Source of the DNA: Gordionus sp. m RMFG-2023
Lineage: Eukaryota; Nematomorpha; Gordioida; Chordodea; Parachordodidae
Direction: 5' to 3'
Length of the DNA stretch: 64,000 bases
Assembly: GCF_954871325.1 (NCBI RefSeq)
Contig: NC_088778.1
Span: forward strand, 7,287,743-7,351,742
Part shown: piece by piece, positions 1 to 14,900 of the stretch
Layout of the letters: the number at the start of each line of letters is the position of its first letter
Numbering within the stretch: the first letter of the stretch is position 1
Translations under genes and position numbers: made by a program
Notes under the pieces: generated by a model
Seen by the model: the letters and a program-made list of their open reading frames with translations, nothing else
The model's database searches: none
Told to the model about the DNA's origin: nothing

Positions 1-2902
1 GTGGACATGACTGCTTAATATTTTGCGTAAAATCAGACTGGGACGAGCTCTGATTTAATGTTATCGTTTAAAAAATTGGAGGTTATTTTAAAACCCACCT
101 AGGTCTAGCTATCTTATTTTACAAAGAAAATAATTTCAAACAAATTAACTACTTTATTTAGCTAATTATTTATAATATATAAAAACCAATATGAAATTTT
201 TATTACAATATACATTTTAATTAGTTAATAGCCTATATAAAATTATCTATGGAATTGGAATAGAATTTTTTTTTTCTCATTGTGTTTTTGGAATTTGTTT
301 TGCTATTAAAAATCTTTTTTTGAAATCCTTTTCCAAACCTAAAACATTGCTGACAGATAATAAAATTAATCCCTAGATTTTATTTCTCACATAATTGTTA
401 AAATCAAATGCTTGTATTGATTTGTTCATATGGTTAGTCGCTAACCGTTTAGTAATGTCTCCTAAAGTATGGCAAGAAGTTTTGACATGTGCAATTGTAG
501 AGAAATGGCATTCAGCCTTAATTTCAAGATCATTCTCATGGTTATAGAGGTTTATAAAAAAAAAAATTTTACTTTTATAGTGATCATTGGTTCCATCGGA
601 AAATTAAAATAAATTTAAAACCTAATCAAATCTTTCTTTCAAGCAGAATTAATTTCGTTTGAAATACCACCTAATATTTTTGATAGTCTTTCGCGGTAAT
701 AAATCTGAATGGATGAAATGTCTATGATTATTAGATTTAGAACTACTAAAGCATAGTTCTCTGCAAAGTCCGATATTATGGAAAATTTCCCATCATTCAA
801 ATTCGATTTTAATGAGTTAACAAATATAGATTTTTTGCAAAGAAATAAATATGATAAGTTATTTAATTTTTCAATTAAATATCCTACAGTCGCTGACAGA
901 CTTTGTTAGGGTTTGAGAGTAGGACGATCTACAACTAATCATTGTTTAGGTGTTATATGACCTATAGTATATTGTTGTCAAACTATGAATTACGTCTTTC
1001 TTACATTTCATTAAATAACAACTAGGCTGAACTGGATTATAAAGACAATAAAATGTTTATACTCCTTTATAGGAGGTTATGAAGTATTATTATGACTCGT
1101 TCTGTTAATTTATTTAATTCTTCACCATTTGTAATAAATTTTTAATTTCGGTGACATATATATACACGCATGGTATGTGCCAGGCCCACTTACTAAGATA
1201 CCATTTTTAAGCCTTGAGAAAGCAAGCTTGTTAAAACCTATCTTCATAATAATATAGGTTTGTTTAAAATGAGTAAATAATTATTTAACATTACATAAAT
1301 CTAATCTTTTTTTGTTAATTTCACACAATTTTTAAAAAATTACTACCTACTTTAAATGTCCCAATTTTTGAAGTATGATAACTCTTGTACCAATTGTGGT
1401 CCAGTCAAGGATTACGTACAAAACAAAATTTAAAAGAAAAAATGGCAGTTATGGCCATTTCCGGTTTTGGGTATTAAACTCTTTTCTATATTAAATTTTA
1501 TGTTAAAGGGCTATTATAGAGCTATATTATAAAATCTAGATCATAGTTTTAGCTTAATTATTATTTTTTGAGATATTTGAAATTAAATAAAGAAAAGCCT
1601 ATTGAAATAAAAAATTTATAATAAAAAAAATAAAAATAAAAAAACTCAAAATTTTTTTAAAAAGTAAATATAATAAAACATGAAACAAAAAATAATATCT
1701 TAAATAAAATGGAGATAACATTTTCTGATAAGGTAATTATTTGTTGATAAATATAAAGTGGACATTATATCTCTGATATTATCATGTTATTAAAAAACCA
1801 AAATAATAGTATATAAGCCTCAATTAGCAAATAGAAGACGTTCAAACCTTTCAACTATCTACAAGCAAAAATCTCCTGACTTCATAATTATTTTGGCTAA
1901 AATCTTAATTGACCCCAAATCGGGGCTTTTTAACAGACACTACTGATTATGATAATTGATTTAAAAAATAATATATTTTTTGTAAAATAATAGTTTAATT
2001 TTATCTTAAATGACTACCGGTCTTTTTATAGAACCGTGGCTCATTACGATCTTTGTGTATTGGTTCGGACCGAAGACCGGATCGTGATTCACTAATTAAT
2101 ATATTAATTTAAAAATTCAGGCTTTATAATAACAAAAAATTTTAAGTTCGCATTGTTTTGTACCTCACTTAGGTTTCAAGATATTTTTCCCAATTCGTTA
2201 ACAAATCATAATCTAAAAACATTTAAGACTCCTAAAGAAAACACTGGAATTTTTTATTTTACATATTTCTCACTTATTTTAACGTTTTTAGGCCTTGTCT
2301 CGGTCGACTTATCTACTAAATACCCGGATATTTAACGGCCATAAAAATTAAAAAACGTGAATAAAACAAAAAAAATCGAGAATAAAATACGAAAAATAAC
2401 AATGCCACTAAATATTTAAAATAAAACCAAAATAGGGTGTCCTAGATTAAAAGCTTTTTTATAGCCAAGACTAAAAAGAAATTATGTCGATCCAAGACAC
2501 GGCCGTAATCTAATTCAAATTTATCAACAAATAGTCACCTTAGATGTTTTCTCCACTTTATTCAAAAGATAGCCCCTCCCCTCCGTTTTTATTTTTATGT
2601 TTTTTTACTTAGTCGGGTATGGGCCTTTTTCTATCTTCTTATTTCCGGCAAACGTTTAAACTAAAAAGTTCGCCTTGTTGCCGTCTGCCCAAAGAAACGC
2701 TGATCCTCCTCATAATTTTTTCCAAAGTTTGATGTGATTTTTTGTACGTTGTTGTATTTACAGTTGATAGCGCTAGGCGCTTAATATCATGTAAATATTT
2801 ATTTTTTTTATTTTTAAATTCATCCTCCTTAAAACGTGGAATTTCTAAAAAATGCATAATCCCATATACCTAAAATTTAAAGGTTAAATTTTCTTTTTTT
2901 AG
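1..2902. other. AT-rich sequence before the first visible transporter exon
   Basis: Apart from the relict transposase at 340-910, I see only AT-rich sequence. A possible inverted motif ACCGGTCTTT / GAAGACCGG is near 2015-2080. It is presumably intron or upstream DNA of the FLVCR-type gene. The 60-residue open frame near 2153 has no features of a real exon. Confidence 0.5.
340..910 (-). pseudogene. Relict transposase-like gene (FAENY / HGK-type family)
   Basis: On the minus strand, an open stretch (about 890-640) contains SDFAENYALVV and a second (about 560-350) contains ECHFSTIAHVKTSCHTLGDI followed by TKRLATNHMNK. From memory these match two linked motifs, ADFAENYSF and FATSHGKG.CDGIGGT.KRLA, that recur in uncharacterised transposase-like proteins of many invertebrate genomes. 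Frame changes and stops occur throughout, so it is dead. The superfamily is not certain. Lies upstream of the first visible FLVCR exon. Confidence 0.5.
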
Positions 2903-5900
2903 AACCAAGAATTGAACGTCGGCAGGATAGGTTTGACAATGATAATAACGGGGCTGATTGGCGCAGTCGTAGCTGGGGTATGGTTGGACCGGACGAAAGC
3001 TTTTAAGTATAAAACTCGTTGATTGATTTTAAATGGATGTATATATAGCATTCTAACATACAAAGCAGAGTTGTTATTTCTTTGAAAAACAGCGGTTGCA
3101 ATGGCACTACTTTTTCGAGGCTATTTTTTTGAGAGTAGGGAAAGAAAACTTAATATAATAAATATTATATATAAATAAGTTAATTAATTTAATAATTTGC
3201 GATCGAAATTTTAATAATTTTTAAATATAAGTTTGTATTGTTTATAAACATTTTTTGTTTTATTATTTCCCTTATTGAATTTCATATATAAGTTTTATTT
3301 AAAAAAAAATCCTTTGTATCATTCAATAAACCTGGAAAAAAAAGGGAAAAATATTTATTAACATATTTAAAAGTAGCTAGAGAACTATTTTTAGATTTTT
3401 ATCTTAAAATTTGTTTTAATCGAATATAATCTAGATATTGATCTTAAATATTTATAGAGATGAACGAACCCGATGATATTAATCAAAGTTACGCTGGAAT
3501 AGACTGAGTTATTAATAATAATATTAGGAATATAATGGATCTTTATCCGTTTAATTAAAATATAAGGTTCAACTCATGTGATTGATTATAATGGCTTTTT
3601 TAAATTTTGATATTATTGCTTTATGTCCATGATATTTTAAAGTATAAAACACTCTACCTTAATTTTACTATTTAAAAGGTATAAAAGTAAGTTTTCTACG
3701 AATATATTTAAATTCTATGATAAATAAATTTTACGTCTATTCCCCGTTAAAAATATGACAATAATTTAAAAATGCTTTTCCTTTTCCTGTATTATCGGAG
3801 AGAAAAAAAATGGATATGTCAATACAATGTGAAGTTAATTTTAAAAAATGGTAGATATTAACTTGTCTTTCTTTGACAAGTAGCGGTAGCGACTCTACCT
3901 TCAAGAGTAACGTTTAACAACTCTGATATGCGACATATAAAGGTACGCTAAACTAAGTTAAATGGTTATTTACAAAATGCGGATTCGCATCCCATTCAAT
4001 CTAATTTTTCTTTTCTCCATAATAAAAGCAAATTATTATAGAAAAACATCTGATTATTATTAATAAGATTTATTAATCCCCCCCCCCTTCTTTTATCGCT
4101 TTTTAGTGATCAGAAATTTTGGAATGTCTGATGATCTAATATTCATTGTTTTGCCCTTCACGTGACTGGAAAATAAGCAGAAAAACTTGATCCCTTTTTA
4201 GTTATTAGGTTTATACGTAAGAATTGTTATTGGACTAGATGTTATTTTTGGAATAAAGGATTAGTTAGGGTATTTTTGATTAAACTTATAATGAACATCT
4301 GACGCATCTTGGTTTATATTTATACATATTTTATCAATTCTTTCGTTATTTATTTTACAATGAATATTCACTACAGTTTCTTTCGTTTTAGAAGGAAGGC
4401 TGGATAGAAGCAGTTCTGTAATCCTAAAATTTGTGGTGGGAACATGCGATTTCTCAAAAAAAAATAGTATAGGGCAACGCTGAAATGAGCTTGTTTTTCC
4501 AGGAATTTGAGGCAAATTTTTTTGAAAATTAAAAAGGTGGAAAAAAAACAACATTATTCGCCATAGAAAATCTTTTTTTTAATATTTTTCATAATATTAA
4601 CCGCATTATTTGATTATCGTTTACAGAATGCATACTGTGACTTGTCAACCACTTATTAATATATAACGTTAATCATGAATACACTGGAAATATGTTTTAT
4701 CATAAGACATGCAGGCAAATTCGGCGTAATGACATTCGTAAGCTGAAAGCCGCGCTCACAATTCTGCAGTACTTACGTGAAGTCATTTGATCGTAAATTC
4801 GTCCACTTTTCTAATTGGTCCATTTAATAGTTTTTAATTAAGATTATATCTTAATTATTAAAATATTGGAATTATATTAAATAAATGCATAAATAGAATA
4901 ATTACCTGTATAAAAATTCGTATTAATAATTGGATCAAAATCTTATATCAGAGGAGGTCTTCCCAATAGATTCCCTCATTTTTAATTAATATTATAATCG
5001 GGAATTAGCATCCATTAACCTATTTGCATATTATCTATTTGATTTTCTTTGATACCAGTGTCTTCTGTTCTTTCTTCAATATTACTAATCCAAATTTATT
5101 TAGTTACCTAGCTTCTTGAGCTATTTCTCTAGAAATTATAAAAGAGATTTAGAACCTACTAGGCATATCCTTAAACGATTTTAGAACACGAATCGGTCGC
5201 TTTATTGATTTTTTCCGCTATAAGTAAACTGGTGTCTGAAGCCTTAAAGATAGATTGGATAATTTAAATGGAACATCTTACATCAAAGCGAGATCTGATC
5301 ACTTTATAACCGGATAGGCAACCCGTTAAATTTTGCACTATTGCTGAATTTTTGAAATGCTATAGGGTCTCATAGTTATTCAAAACTTACTCAACAGTGT
5401 GAAAACTGCTTGACACCCATTGTATATCAAGTACCCTTCCAATCTTCGGCAACTGATTGCCCAATTTAGAAGATCCAACACCTTTTGATTTTTGTTGATA
5501 TGCAATTACGTTAATATAATATCATTTTGTTTATAAAATATTTTATGTTTATTTTATGGTAAGAAAAATATTGATAATATGCTAAAATGCCATTATAAAA
5601 AAATCAAATATTTTAGAAGAGGCATGCCGTTCCCCTTACTTTTTTGAAATTTTCTGGCGGGACACGCTGAAAATTTTTAAAATCGGCGGGGGCATTACAT
5701 GCTCCCCCAACCCTCTACACCCATGCATTGATGATAGGAGATTTAACAGTTGATGATCGAAGAATTTATAAAATCATTGTTAAAAAAAGAATAAATTTGT
5801 TAATTGCTTCCACTATGAATGCACCAACACTTAGAGATATTACAGATTTAACAGAATTCCTGTAAAATATTAAAAAAATAAGATGATTGATGCTAGTCAC

Positions 5901-8900
5901 TCCAATATTTTTATTAGAACGTTATTATAAATTTATTTAATATTTGTTGTATATCATTATTAGGTCCACAACGTTACTTATATACGCCTGCACGCTGGTT
6001 TTCACCGTCATTTTTACCTTCACTCTTAAGCTCAAGCATCTATGGATAGTCTTTTTGAACATCGGATTTCTAGGGTTTTTTATAAAGAAATATTTATTTC
6101 TTCATTTTTTTATATTGATTTTATTTAAATATAACTTAAATACTTTTAAAAAGGAAGGAAGGAAGAAAAAAGAAAGAAAGAAAGTTAATATAATATTTTA
6201 TCGTTTTTTATTATTAAAGCTTTAACTTTATCCCATATGACATAAACGCTTTCTTATTTTATTATACGTTTTAATTCAAATATACGTATTAATAAATTTT
6301 ATTAATAAGTACAATAAAGATTTAAAAAAATTTTCAATTATTGGTAAAATAAAAAATATGTATGACTTTTATTATGTTATCAACACTATTAATATCGGCA
6401 TTGTCGTTTCACTAATAAATATCTTTCTAATATTATATTAAATAGTATCTTAATATGTGGGGAACAATTTATGAATAGAAAATATTTGGTTCTAACTTCT
6501 AAGCTGAAGCTGGAATCTCTTAAATTCTGGACCTCTAACTCTGAACCCGAAACATTATTCACTTAAACCTGACATAAACCCTTTTTTTAGAACGGGGGTT
6601 CACAGCCCTGCTTTTATCATAGATAGGTAATTATAATTATAAATAGGCACGCAAACTTTTGAAGCGATGAATTTATATTAATGGGCAAAATGGAATGACT
6701 GGCCATAATTTTGATTTTTTCTGAAAGGGATTACTAACTTGGCTTTCAAACAAATTTAATATCAATGTGTAGCCCAATCCTTAATCTTTGAGATAAAATT
6801 TGAATCAAAGCTCTATAATAGTTTGTGAGCTAGATGAGGTTATGTGACAGTTATTTAACTTACCATATGCTCTGTTATAACTGGCCATATATATTATTTA
6901 AGAACATTATTGAAAACATAATATTACTATATAAAATACTTGTAAGTGAACCTATGTTTATATTTCTTCATTTTTTAAGTATTTAAAAACCTAATTATAC
7001 ACTTAATTAATTAATATTAACCTCTTAATTTATCATCAGAATCATTTATTTAATGATAATATTAAAATTATTATCTTAATCATCTGTATGTAAGGCATAC
7101 TTAATAAAATTAGACATCCATCTATTTAATGATTTTATAAATTATTTCTTAATGATCTACAACATTAAAATGCTTATTTCAATAATTTAACCATTCATCA
7201 TAAAATTTTATGATGTATAGTAACCTAATTAGACATAATTATTATATTATGATTATACATTAACAATAACTTTTATTAATTTATAAATAAGAAAATTATA
7301 AAATATTTACATAAATAACAAGCAAATAAATCATTAATACTGGTACATTTAGCATGAGCCCATTCTTCGCAATGCATACTTAATCCACTCCCCCCCCTTT
7401 CTTTCTCTTTTAATACTCCTTCTTGCATATAATACACACTCACCTGCTCATAGCCAAGGGAGGGGGTTAGCCCCCCTCAAAGAAAAATTTCGCCCTCCGA
7501 CGATACAAAATTTGTCCCCTAAATATGGTCCCCAAAAAATTTTCTGGCCCCCAAATTTTAAATATTTTTCGACAAAAAAAACACTAATATAATCTTGATG
7601 AATTCTTCAGCTTCCATGATGATTTATCTCAACCTTATCTTGAATATGGTAAATCTGTCAATATTATCGAGATTAATTAATTAAACAATTGGGATAAATT
7701 GTAGATATTACAAAATACTTTCTGCTTATCACGTGATGTTACTTTAAATGCCAACTATTAATAAAATATTTTAAAAAATTGAAATAGAACGAATATTCTT
7801 TCATGAAGAAAACGAATACCTTATCAAAATACCGATTTTTCTAGTGTGGTTTACAATATTAAACATGGCAAACTACTTCTTACCTAACACGATTTATCAT
7901 ACTTAAACTTTAATTGTAGATCAATACATATGAAATATTAAAATAATATATTTATAATTTAAAGATGACGAATTTTCTTTTAAAATATCCGATTTCCTAG
8001 TGGATTATAAATGAGCCACTCAGGCACCGTGAGGTGCTCAGACAAACACCTCATATTATATATTACCTATTTCCACCATTAATATTTGAGTATAACTTAA
8101 GTTATTCAATATTTTCATTTTTGACATTTTACTTCCAATTGTTTGTGAGTCAATGAAAGATAGACGTAAAAAAAATTTAGTTTTAATGGCATATGAAAAA
8201 AAAACCCCAAAATGTATCTTATGTTAAAATTTAAAAATAAAAATTATATTTTAGTTTGTACATTTTTATTATTTTTACAAATTTTCAATAAAAATTCCAA
8301 AAATTTCCTGAGTGCCTAACTATTTTTTTATTTCAAAAAATATTGGCCCTCCCAAATAAACAGTTCCCCCCCCCCACCAACTTGAAATTGGCTACGAGCC
8401 TGGCCACTCATCATTACTCTTCTTCAGATTTAGGAAACTTTAACTCATATTTTTTTGTTAAATCAGGCACAAATATTATAATTTATATAATTAAATCTAT
8501 GATAACTAATAGCAGGTAATTCTATTATATAATCAATATCATTAAAAAAATGTTCTCACATATTTATAAATTAATAAACCTATAAAAAACTTATTAGCTA
8601 GCGGATAACCTAATATGTAATTAATATGATTAAAATTTCTTTTAACATTTATAGTATTTAACTATTTTATACCAAAGTCCATGAATGATCTGCCACTGTA
8701 TTATATAATCTTTTAAAATTTCTCCCTAAGGTTTAATGAATATTAATCTATTTATATTCCAACTCATGGTCTTCTTAAAGTTTTTTGTAGTAATATTATA
8801 TTTAATTGATACTGATATTATGAATTTTTTAGCCAATTGAAGCTGTTCATCATTTGCATTTTTACCAAATGTTTTTTTACTCAAGCTTTTCATTTCAATA

Positions 8901-11900
8901 TTATGAATTTGACTAGATACTCACCTGTTAATTATCATTAAATGCTTATTAAATAAAACTTGTAAACTCTATTTTTTTTGTTTGAATAATGTTAAATGCC
9001 TAAGGATAATATTCATATAAAATATCAGTAATTTAAACGAGTGATTTTTTCGCCAAACCAAGAAAAAATGTATAACGTGATTTTTCTATATTAAAAAAAA
9101 TTTTTTTTTTAATATTTTTATTAATTGGATTTCTCTATTCAATAAACGATCTTAGGTAAGATACATATCATAAATATGCACATTTTTTTTTAATAGAAAT
9201 TGGTACAATAGATAAAAATTTAAAGGGTGGTAGCCAGTTTTTAAACATGGCCATTTATGCCACTTTCTCTCCATATTATTTTTATTATAATATATAATTG
9301 CTCTTGTCCCAGATGCTAATGAGGAGCATTATATCTATGATGAAAAAAATATATTCTTATTATCACCGCCAGAGGCCTGCAGTGGTAAAATTTTTAGGCC
9401 TAATGGGAGTTTAGTTTATGCCCAGTCCGGCCTATCTTCAATTTTTTACTAATATTGCTGGGCCCTGCCTGGTTTTAAATTGAATACAAGGCCTAAACCA
9501 AAATATATCTTGTTGATTGACCACCAGATGGTTTATCACTTCTTTGAAATATCAAATACTGGGTTTACCGTTGTTTTCGAACAGAAACTCTTAATATGAA
9601 AGTACAAAATACGTAAACAACTTGTTCTCATTCAATTCGAGCATCATAAAAAAAATTCTTTTTTAAAACGCGCATTTATTAAAAAATATAATTTTCAATA
9701 AATCAGCTGAATATCTATAAAATTATTTTAAAAATTTTAATTAAAATTATTTGCTTTATGATTTTGTGCATTAGTATTGTATCGAAATAATTTTGAAAAA
9801 AAAAATTAATTTATAACTAAATATTTAATATTGTTTTAATAATTAATGGACGTCTTGGCTAAGCAAGGATTTATATATTCCTTCAAGTTAATGGTTAATT
9901 TTGGGTTTTGACTAAACTGCAAATGTTTGGGTAAAATGTTTTTCATATATTCTATTAATTGAGTTGAGATTCATTATTTTTTGCTATAAGTATAAAATTA
10001 AATTACTAGATATATTCAATAATAAATATAAATTAATAATTATATTTCATTTAATCTATATTTATATTTAGAAAAAAATACAATAAAATATATAATTCAA
10101 ATAATATTCTATCCGCATGTTGGCGTTTATTGTTTAAATATATAAAATTATTTTTATCATTTTAAAATCTACACGATTAAATATAAAGTAATATCTGCAT
10201 ATAAAGGTTATATTTAAATAAGTTCATTTGCCGATAAATTAAATATTTAAAAGTGCAATATTATCTTGTAATTTCATACATTTTAATTACTTTTTTATTA
10301 TTATTTTATTCTAATTTATCTAAAAGTACTATAATAAATTCTTTTTACAATATAATATATCGTATAAATATTAGACAATTAAAAAAACATTTATTCATTT
10401 TACCTTTTACCTTTTATTTACTGCTAATGATATATATCGTTGAACTTGATTAATTTTTTTTAATCTATTTTATTAAAATCTTAAATTGACCGAGACCGAC
10501 TTTATTTAAAAAATATAATTTTATTTTAATTTAGGTTTTTATATTTAAATATATATAAGTAATAAAATTTAACCATTTACAATTTAAATCGTTATTTGTT
10601 TCAATCAATTTTTTTTAGATAATAAATGGACTAAAGTTTATTTTTAATATATAATTTTTAAAAATATATATAAAACAATAATTTAAAATTATTTAATAAA
10701 TGCCAACTTGCGGAGTGTATATTATTGAATTACATTTTAATTTTTTTTAAACATAATTATATTAAAAGATTTAGATCGTCTATTAATATATTGGATGAAA
10801 TGAAATATAATTATTAATTTATATTACTTTATTATTGAATTGTTAAGTTCAAATTTATATATAAAACACCGTTAGGTTCAAATCTAATAACATTTATATA
10901 AATAATTGTTGTGAATTTTAGAATTAATTTGCATAAAGATTTCTTTTGGATTTTGTTGTACTTTATATGTAATTTGCATAAGGAATTTTTGTGGATTTAT
11001 TGTTATAACGCTTGATAAAAAGATTATATTTGAATAGTTATGATTAGTTATAAGAAGATTGAAAAGAGTATAAAAAGGCAAATTTTTATGATATAAAAAA
11101 TCTTTGTTTTTTTAAAATTATTAACTTTTTTAATTTAATTTTATTTTATTTTTTTATGATTTTTACTATTATAATTTTGAATAAAGAATTAAAGTGGATT
11201 TTATGATTTCGTAATTCCTAATTATTATTAATTTCCTTTTATATATATATATTTGTTTTCTATTTTTATATTTAGGTTTTGATGCACAATGACAAACTTG
11301 TCGTTGTGACAATTACTAATAAATTAAATTTATTTTACTTAAAAGTAACAATCTATCATCAGCAACAATTTGCTTGTTACAATTTGTAATTTTTGGATTA
11401 ATATATGAAAAGGTTGATCTTTTCATTCTTGTATAATTATAAAATTGGAAATGTGTGTAATCGCAATTTATATTGATATATTCAGAAAAAGATTTCTTTT
11501 AACATATATTTGAGATGTCTTGCACCTTTTCCTTCCTTAATTTTTTTTAAGTAAATACAAGGCAAGCAATTTTTTTGTTTTAAAATTAGACATTTCATAT
11601 TGAAAAAATAAAACTTAACGCTTCAATTTAAACATGGTTGCGTTTACGTTTTTACATGCATTTTGAAACGCTGCGTTTACGTTTTTACATGCATTTTGAA
11701 ACGCTGCGTTGAAACGTTCTTGTGCGCACTATAAGTCTCAACCTTTCTAATTTAAATTTCTAAGTTTCAACTTACTTTCAATTTCTTATAATTTTTAATT
11801 AATTTAAACACTTTTTATAAATTCATTTTCTTTATTTGTATTATCAAATTCAATACAATAATTTTCAACAGTATATTATAAAAATCCATATAATATAAAA

Positions 11901-14900
11901 GTTTTTTTTTATCAAAAAAAATGAAATATCCAAAAGTATTTTTTATTAATATTTTTTTACAATAATAGTATTTAAGAATCGCCCAATCAACAATGAGCAT
12001 TATTATTGATTGGCTTATTTATATAGTTACAACAAAAAAAAATATTATAACTTTTATAAACTACATAAAAACTAGGACAATAACTTTTATTTTGTAAGAT
12101 CGAAAGATAAAAAAAAAGAACTATAATATCAAACCATGTTACAGATACGTTTTTTTATAATTCCATAAAAACACGAGCGCGAGATAATTATTTTTGAGAT
12201 TTAATAAACTACTTTATAAAATCAATAAAAAAAACATAATTATAGACGTGAATTTATCTAGCAATTTAATTTTTATAACATGTTTATATGCTAAGTGAAT
12301 CTTATAAAATTACCTAAGAATTTGCAGTTTACCTTGGCATTTATAGTTTACCCAGATTTCCAATTTCGTCAACCTGTCAATTTTCTTTTTTCATCATTCA
12401 TTTTAAAAAATATATAAATAATATATGTTCCTTCCAAGTTCCAACTAATTAATAACATGCGATTTCACAGTGTTGTTAAATGGCTCGATTTTAGCCGATT
12501 TTTAAAAACAGTTAACTCAAGATTTTAGCCAGAATAACATTGCCAAAGCTTTGAGAGTTCTCTGATAGATGTCCAAACCTTTGTGCCATCTATGAGCAGA
12601 ATCTTCAGGCTTAGGTTATTTTTTTGGCTAAAATATTGAGTTAGCCGTTTTTAAAAGTCGTCTCAAATCGAGCCGTATAATAACACTACGATTACATTTA
12701 TTAAACGAACAAATTTCTCTTTAGTGTTTTCAAAATGATACAACGATGGTCCTTTTAGAAAATAAAATTACTTGATGTCATCCTTTCAAACCTCCTTCAT
12801 TAAAAGAATTTGATTCTATATTACTTTCCAAATCTTATATGGCAAAATTATCCTCTTAAAGAATAAGGATATCTGAGTTTTTTTTCTCTGTGCAAAAATC
12901 ACAACGTTCTTTTTATTAAAAATATAAGCTTACCGTTATTTTTTTATTAAAAAAATATAACTTATTTCGATTATTTTAATCATATATTTTTATGCATATA
13001 TTTTTATGCAATACCATTGATGCACAAATTTATTTTAAGCAAATTAATTTATTTAAATATTTTTATAATTTTATAGATATTCAGCTTATTTTTATTGAAT
13101 AAATTTGATAAGATTAGTGTAAAACACTATTTTTTAATAAATATTTGATATAAAATGTTGTTTACATATTTTGTGCTCTCATAATAAGAGTTTCTGTTCG
13201 AAAACAACGGCAAACCCTATATATATATATAATTATTCTGGCTCGGCCCGACCCAAAAAAATTTTTTTAGACATATGGGACAAGTAACGGGCCGGGCAAT
13301 GCAGATCCCCGATCACAGTATCAAACTTATCAAAGTATGCCGCCCTTAAATTTTCAGAATTTTGTTATTTCAAATAATTTTGGGTGTATTTTATAATTTG
13401 TTTCAAAGTAAATTTTAAAAAATTTAAATATTAGCAGTAAAGGAATTAAATGATTCCATGATTTTCCAACCAACTGATATATAATGTTAAATTGGTCTGG
13501 TTTGGCAAAGTCCTGTCAAATTAAAGCCATCTATAAATTGTTTAGAATTTATTTTTAGATACTTTTTATAAAAAAAAACTATACTTTTTTTAAAAAAAAC
13601 TATATTTTTTTTGTATTTACGATTTGTAAATTATTATTTATTTATGTTTAAAAAGATTTTTTATGAACGGTTATTTGCCTGTTGGATTCGAATTTGCAGC
13701 CGAAATCACTTATCCACATTCAGCCGGCATATCTTCGGGTCTTTTAAACGCGTCAGCCCAAGTTTGTCCTTAATTTATTTTATTTGACATAAATTTAATC
13801 ATAACAAAAGATAAAGCTCTCATAGTCACAATTTTCTTTGAAAAGAGAAGTATCTTCCTTCCTTTTTTTCTTTAAGAAACTAACTGAGACCAGTTCCATT
13901 AATTCTTAAAATTACTTAAAAACTCTTATTATTATAAATCTTATAACTGAATGGAATTTAAAGTTGTGAAGTTTTTTGAATAAAAAGAATTTTTTATTTT
14001 ATGATTTGAATATTAAAATGTGAGACGAATATTAAAATTATTGTTAACGAACTTGAATGTACTGAGAATATTATTGTTAATTTTAATTTTGAATATAAAA
14101 TTATTTTTGAATAATTTTTTTTTGTGAATATTTAATCTGTTAACATATATAAACCCCGAATTTGTGAATCGATCATTATTCATTTTTTTTTATTTAATAA
14201 ATTTGGAACTACATAGTTTGGATTACTAAAGTATTAATTTATATTTAAGACATTAATATTTATATTTCTATTCATACCAAAAACATCGAAATTTAACAGA
14301 ATGTAAAGGTTTTAGAAATAAGTGAATTCAGTGATTTTAACTTTTAAATAGGTTACTTAACATTTTTAGAACTGTCAACTCATTATGCTAAAATACTATA
14401 ACTAGACAGTTTTTACAAAAATATTTTCTTTTTGCATATCTTATCAAGATTTTCGGTATAATATTCACATTGGGAATGGGTGAATTGAGTGACTCTATAT
14501 CGGTTTATGCCGCCAATATATTACTTTGCGTTTCGCTGCTTTTCGGAGCTTTGTTAACTAGTAAAACCAATCAAACTATTTTATAGTTACAATATAATCA
14601 AATTTTTTTTTAATATTCCAATTTAAATTTTTTTATATAATATTTTTTCCCCCTTATTATTACAGTTGGGATACGTTCTGAATTAAAACGGGAGCATATA
14701 AATATATCTCACAACCAAGCGGTAATTTTCTATTATATACATTATTTTGCTTGATTTGAAATAAGAGGACCAATCATAACTTCTAAATATTAGAAAAAAT
14801 TTGTTAAATAAATGAATTCGACTACCCTTGTGGGAAATATAATCTACCAATTTATTCAAAATTTTTCATTATCCCAATCACGTTAAATATAGTTTACCAA

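Larger units (their letters stand above)
3007..5963. other. Intron of the FLVCR-type gene (2957 bp)
   Basis: GTATAA donor and TTATTAG acceptor. Contains hAT-type termini (3066, 3925), a ten-C run near 4078, a G+C-richer patch at 4710-4800 of unknown nature, a relict hAT fragment (5170-5490) and a GC-rich repeat scrap near 5625-5730. Confidence 0.7.
9560..13225. repeat. Long inverted repeat arms (about 9560-9800 and 12985-13225)
   Basis: The left arm contains GTTGTTTTCGAACAGAAACT, ACAAAATACGTAAACAAC and AGCTGAATATCTATAAAATT; the reverse complement of the right arm contains the same blocks in the same order and spacing with small differences. Arms are about 240 bp, about 3.2 kb apart, inside the FLVCR intron 6075-13655. 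They look like long terminal inverted repeats of a DNA element whose interior holds no recognisable gene and itself hosts the MITE at 12469-12687. Confidence 0.65.
6075..13655. other. Intron of the FLVCR-type gene (7581 bp)
   Basis: GTTTTT donor after CTAGG and AAAAAG acceptor before ATTTTTTATG; the joined reading [14 protein letters not shown] fixes it. It holds a CCCGAA-rich MITE scrap at about 6520-6620, the 960-bp element at 7443, GC-rich scraps near 9365-9500 and 13230-13315, the long inverted repeats, the 33-bp tandem repeat and the MITE at 12469. The rest is AT-rich with nothing recognised. Confidence 0.75.

Noticed and set aside
3066-3925. A single hAT element bounded by these two ends
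   Set aside because: Kept only as a tentative feature: the flanking 8-mers do not match, so one intact element is not supported.
4261-4554. 97-codon minus-strand open frame
   Set aside because: At this base composition about one frame of that length is expected by chance in 64 kb; no motif and no splice context.
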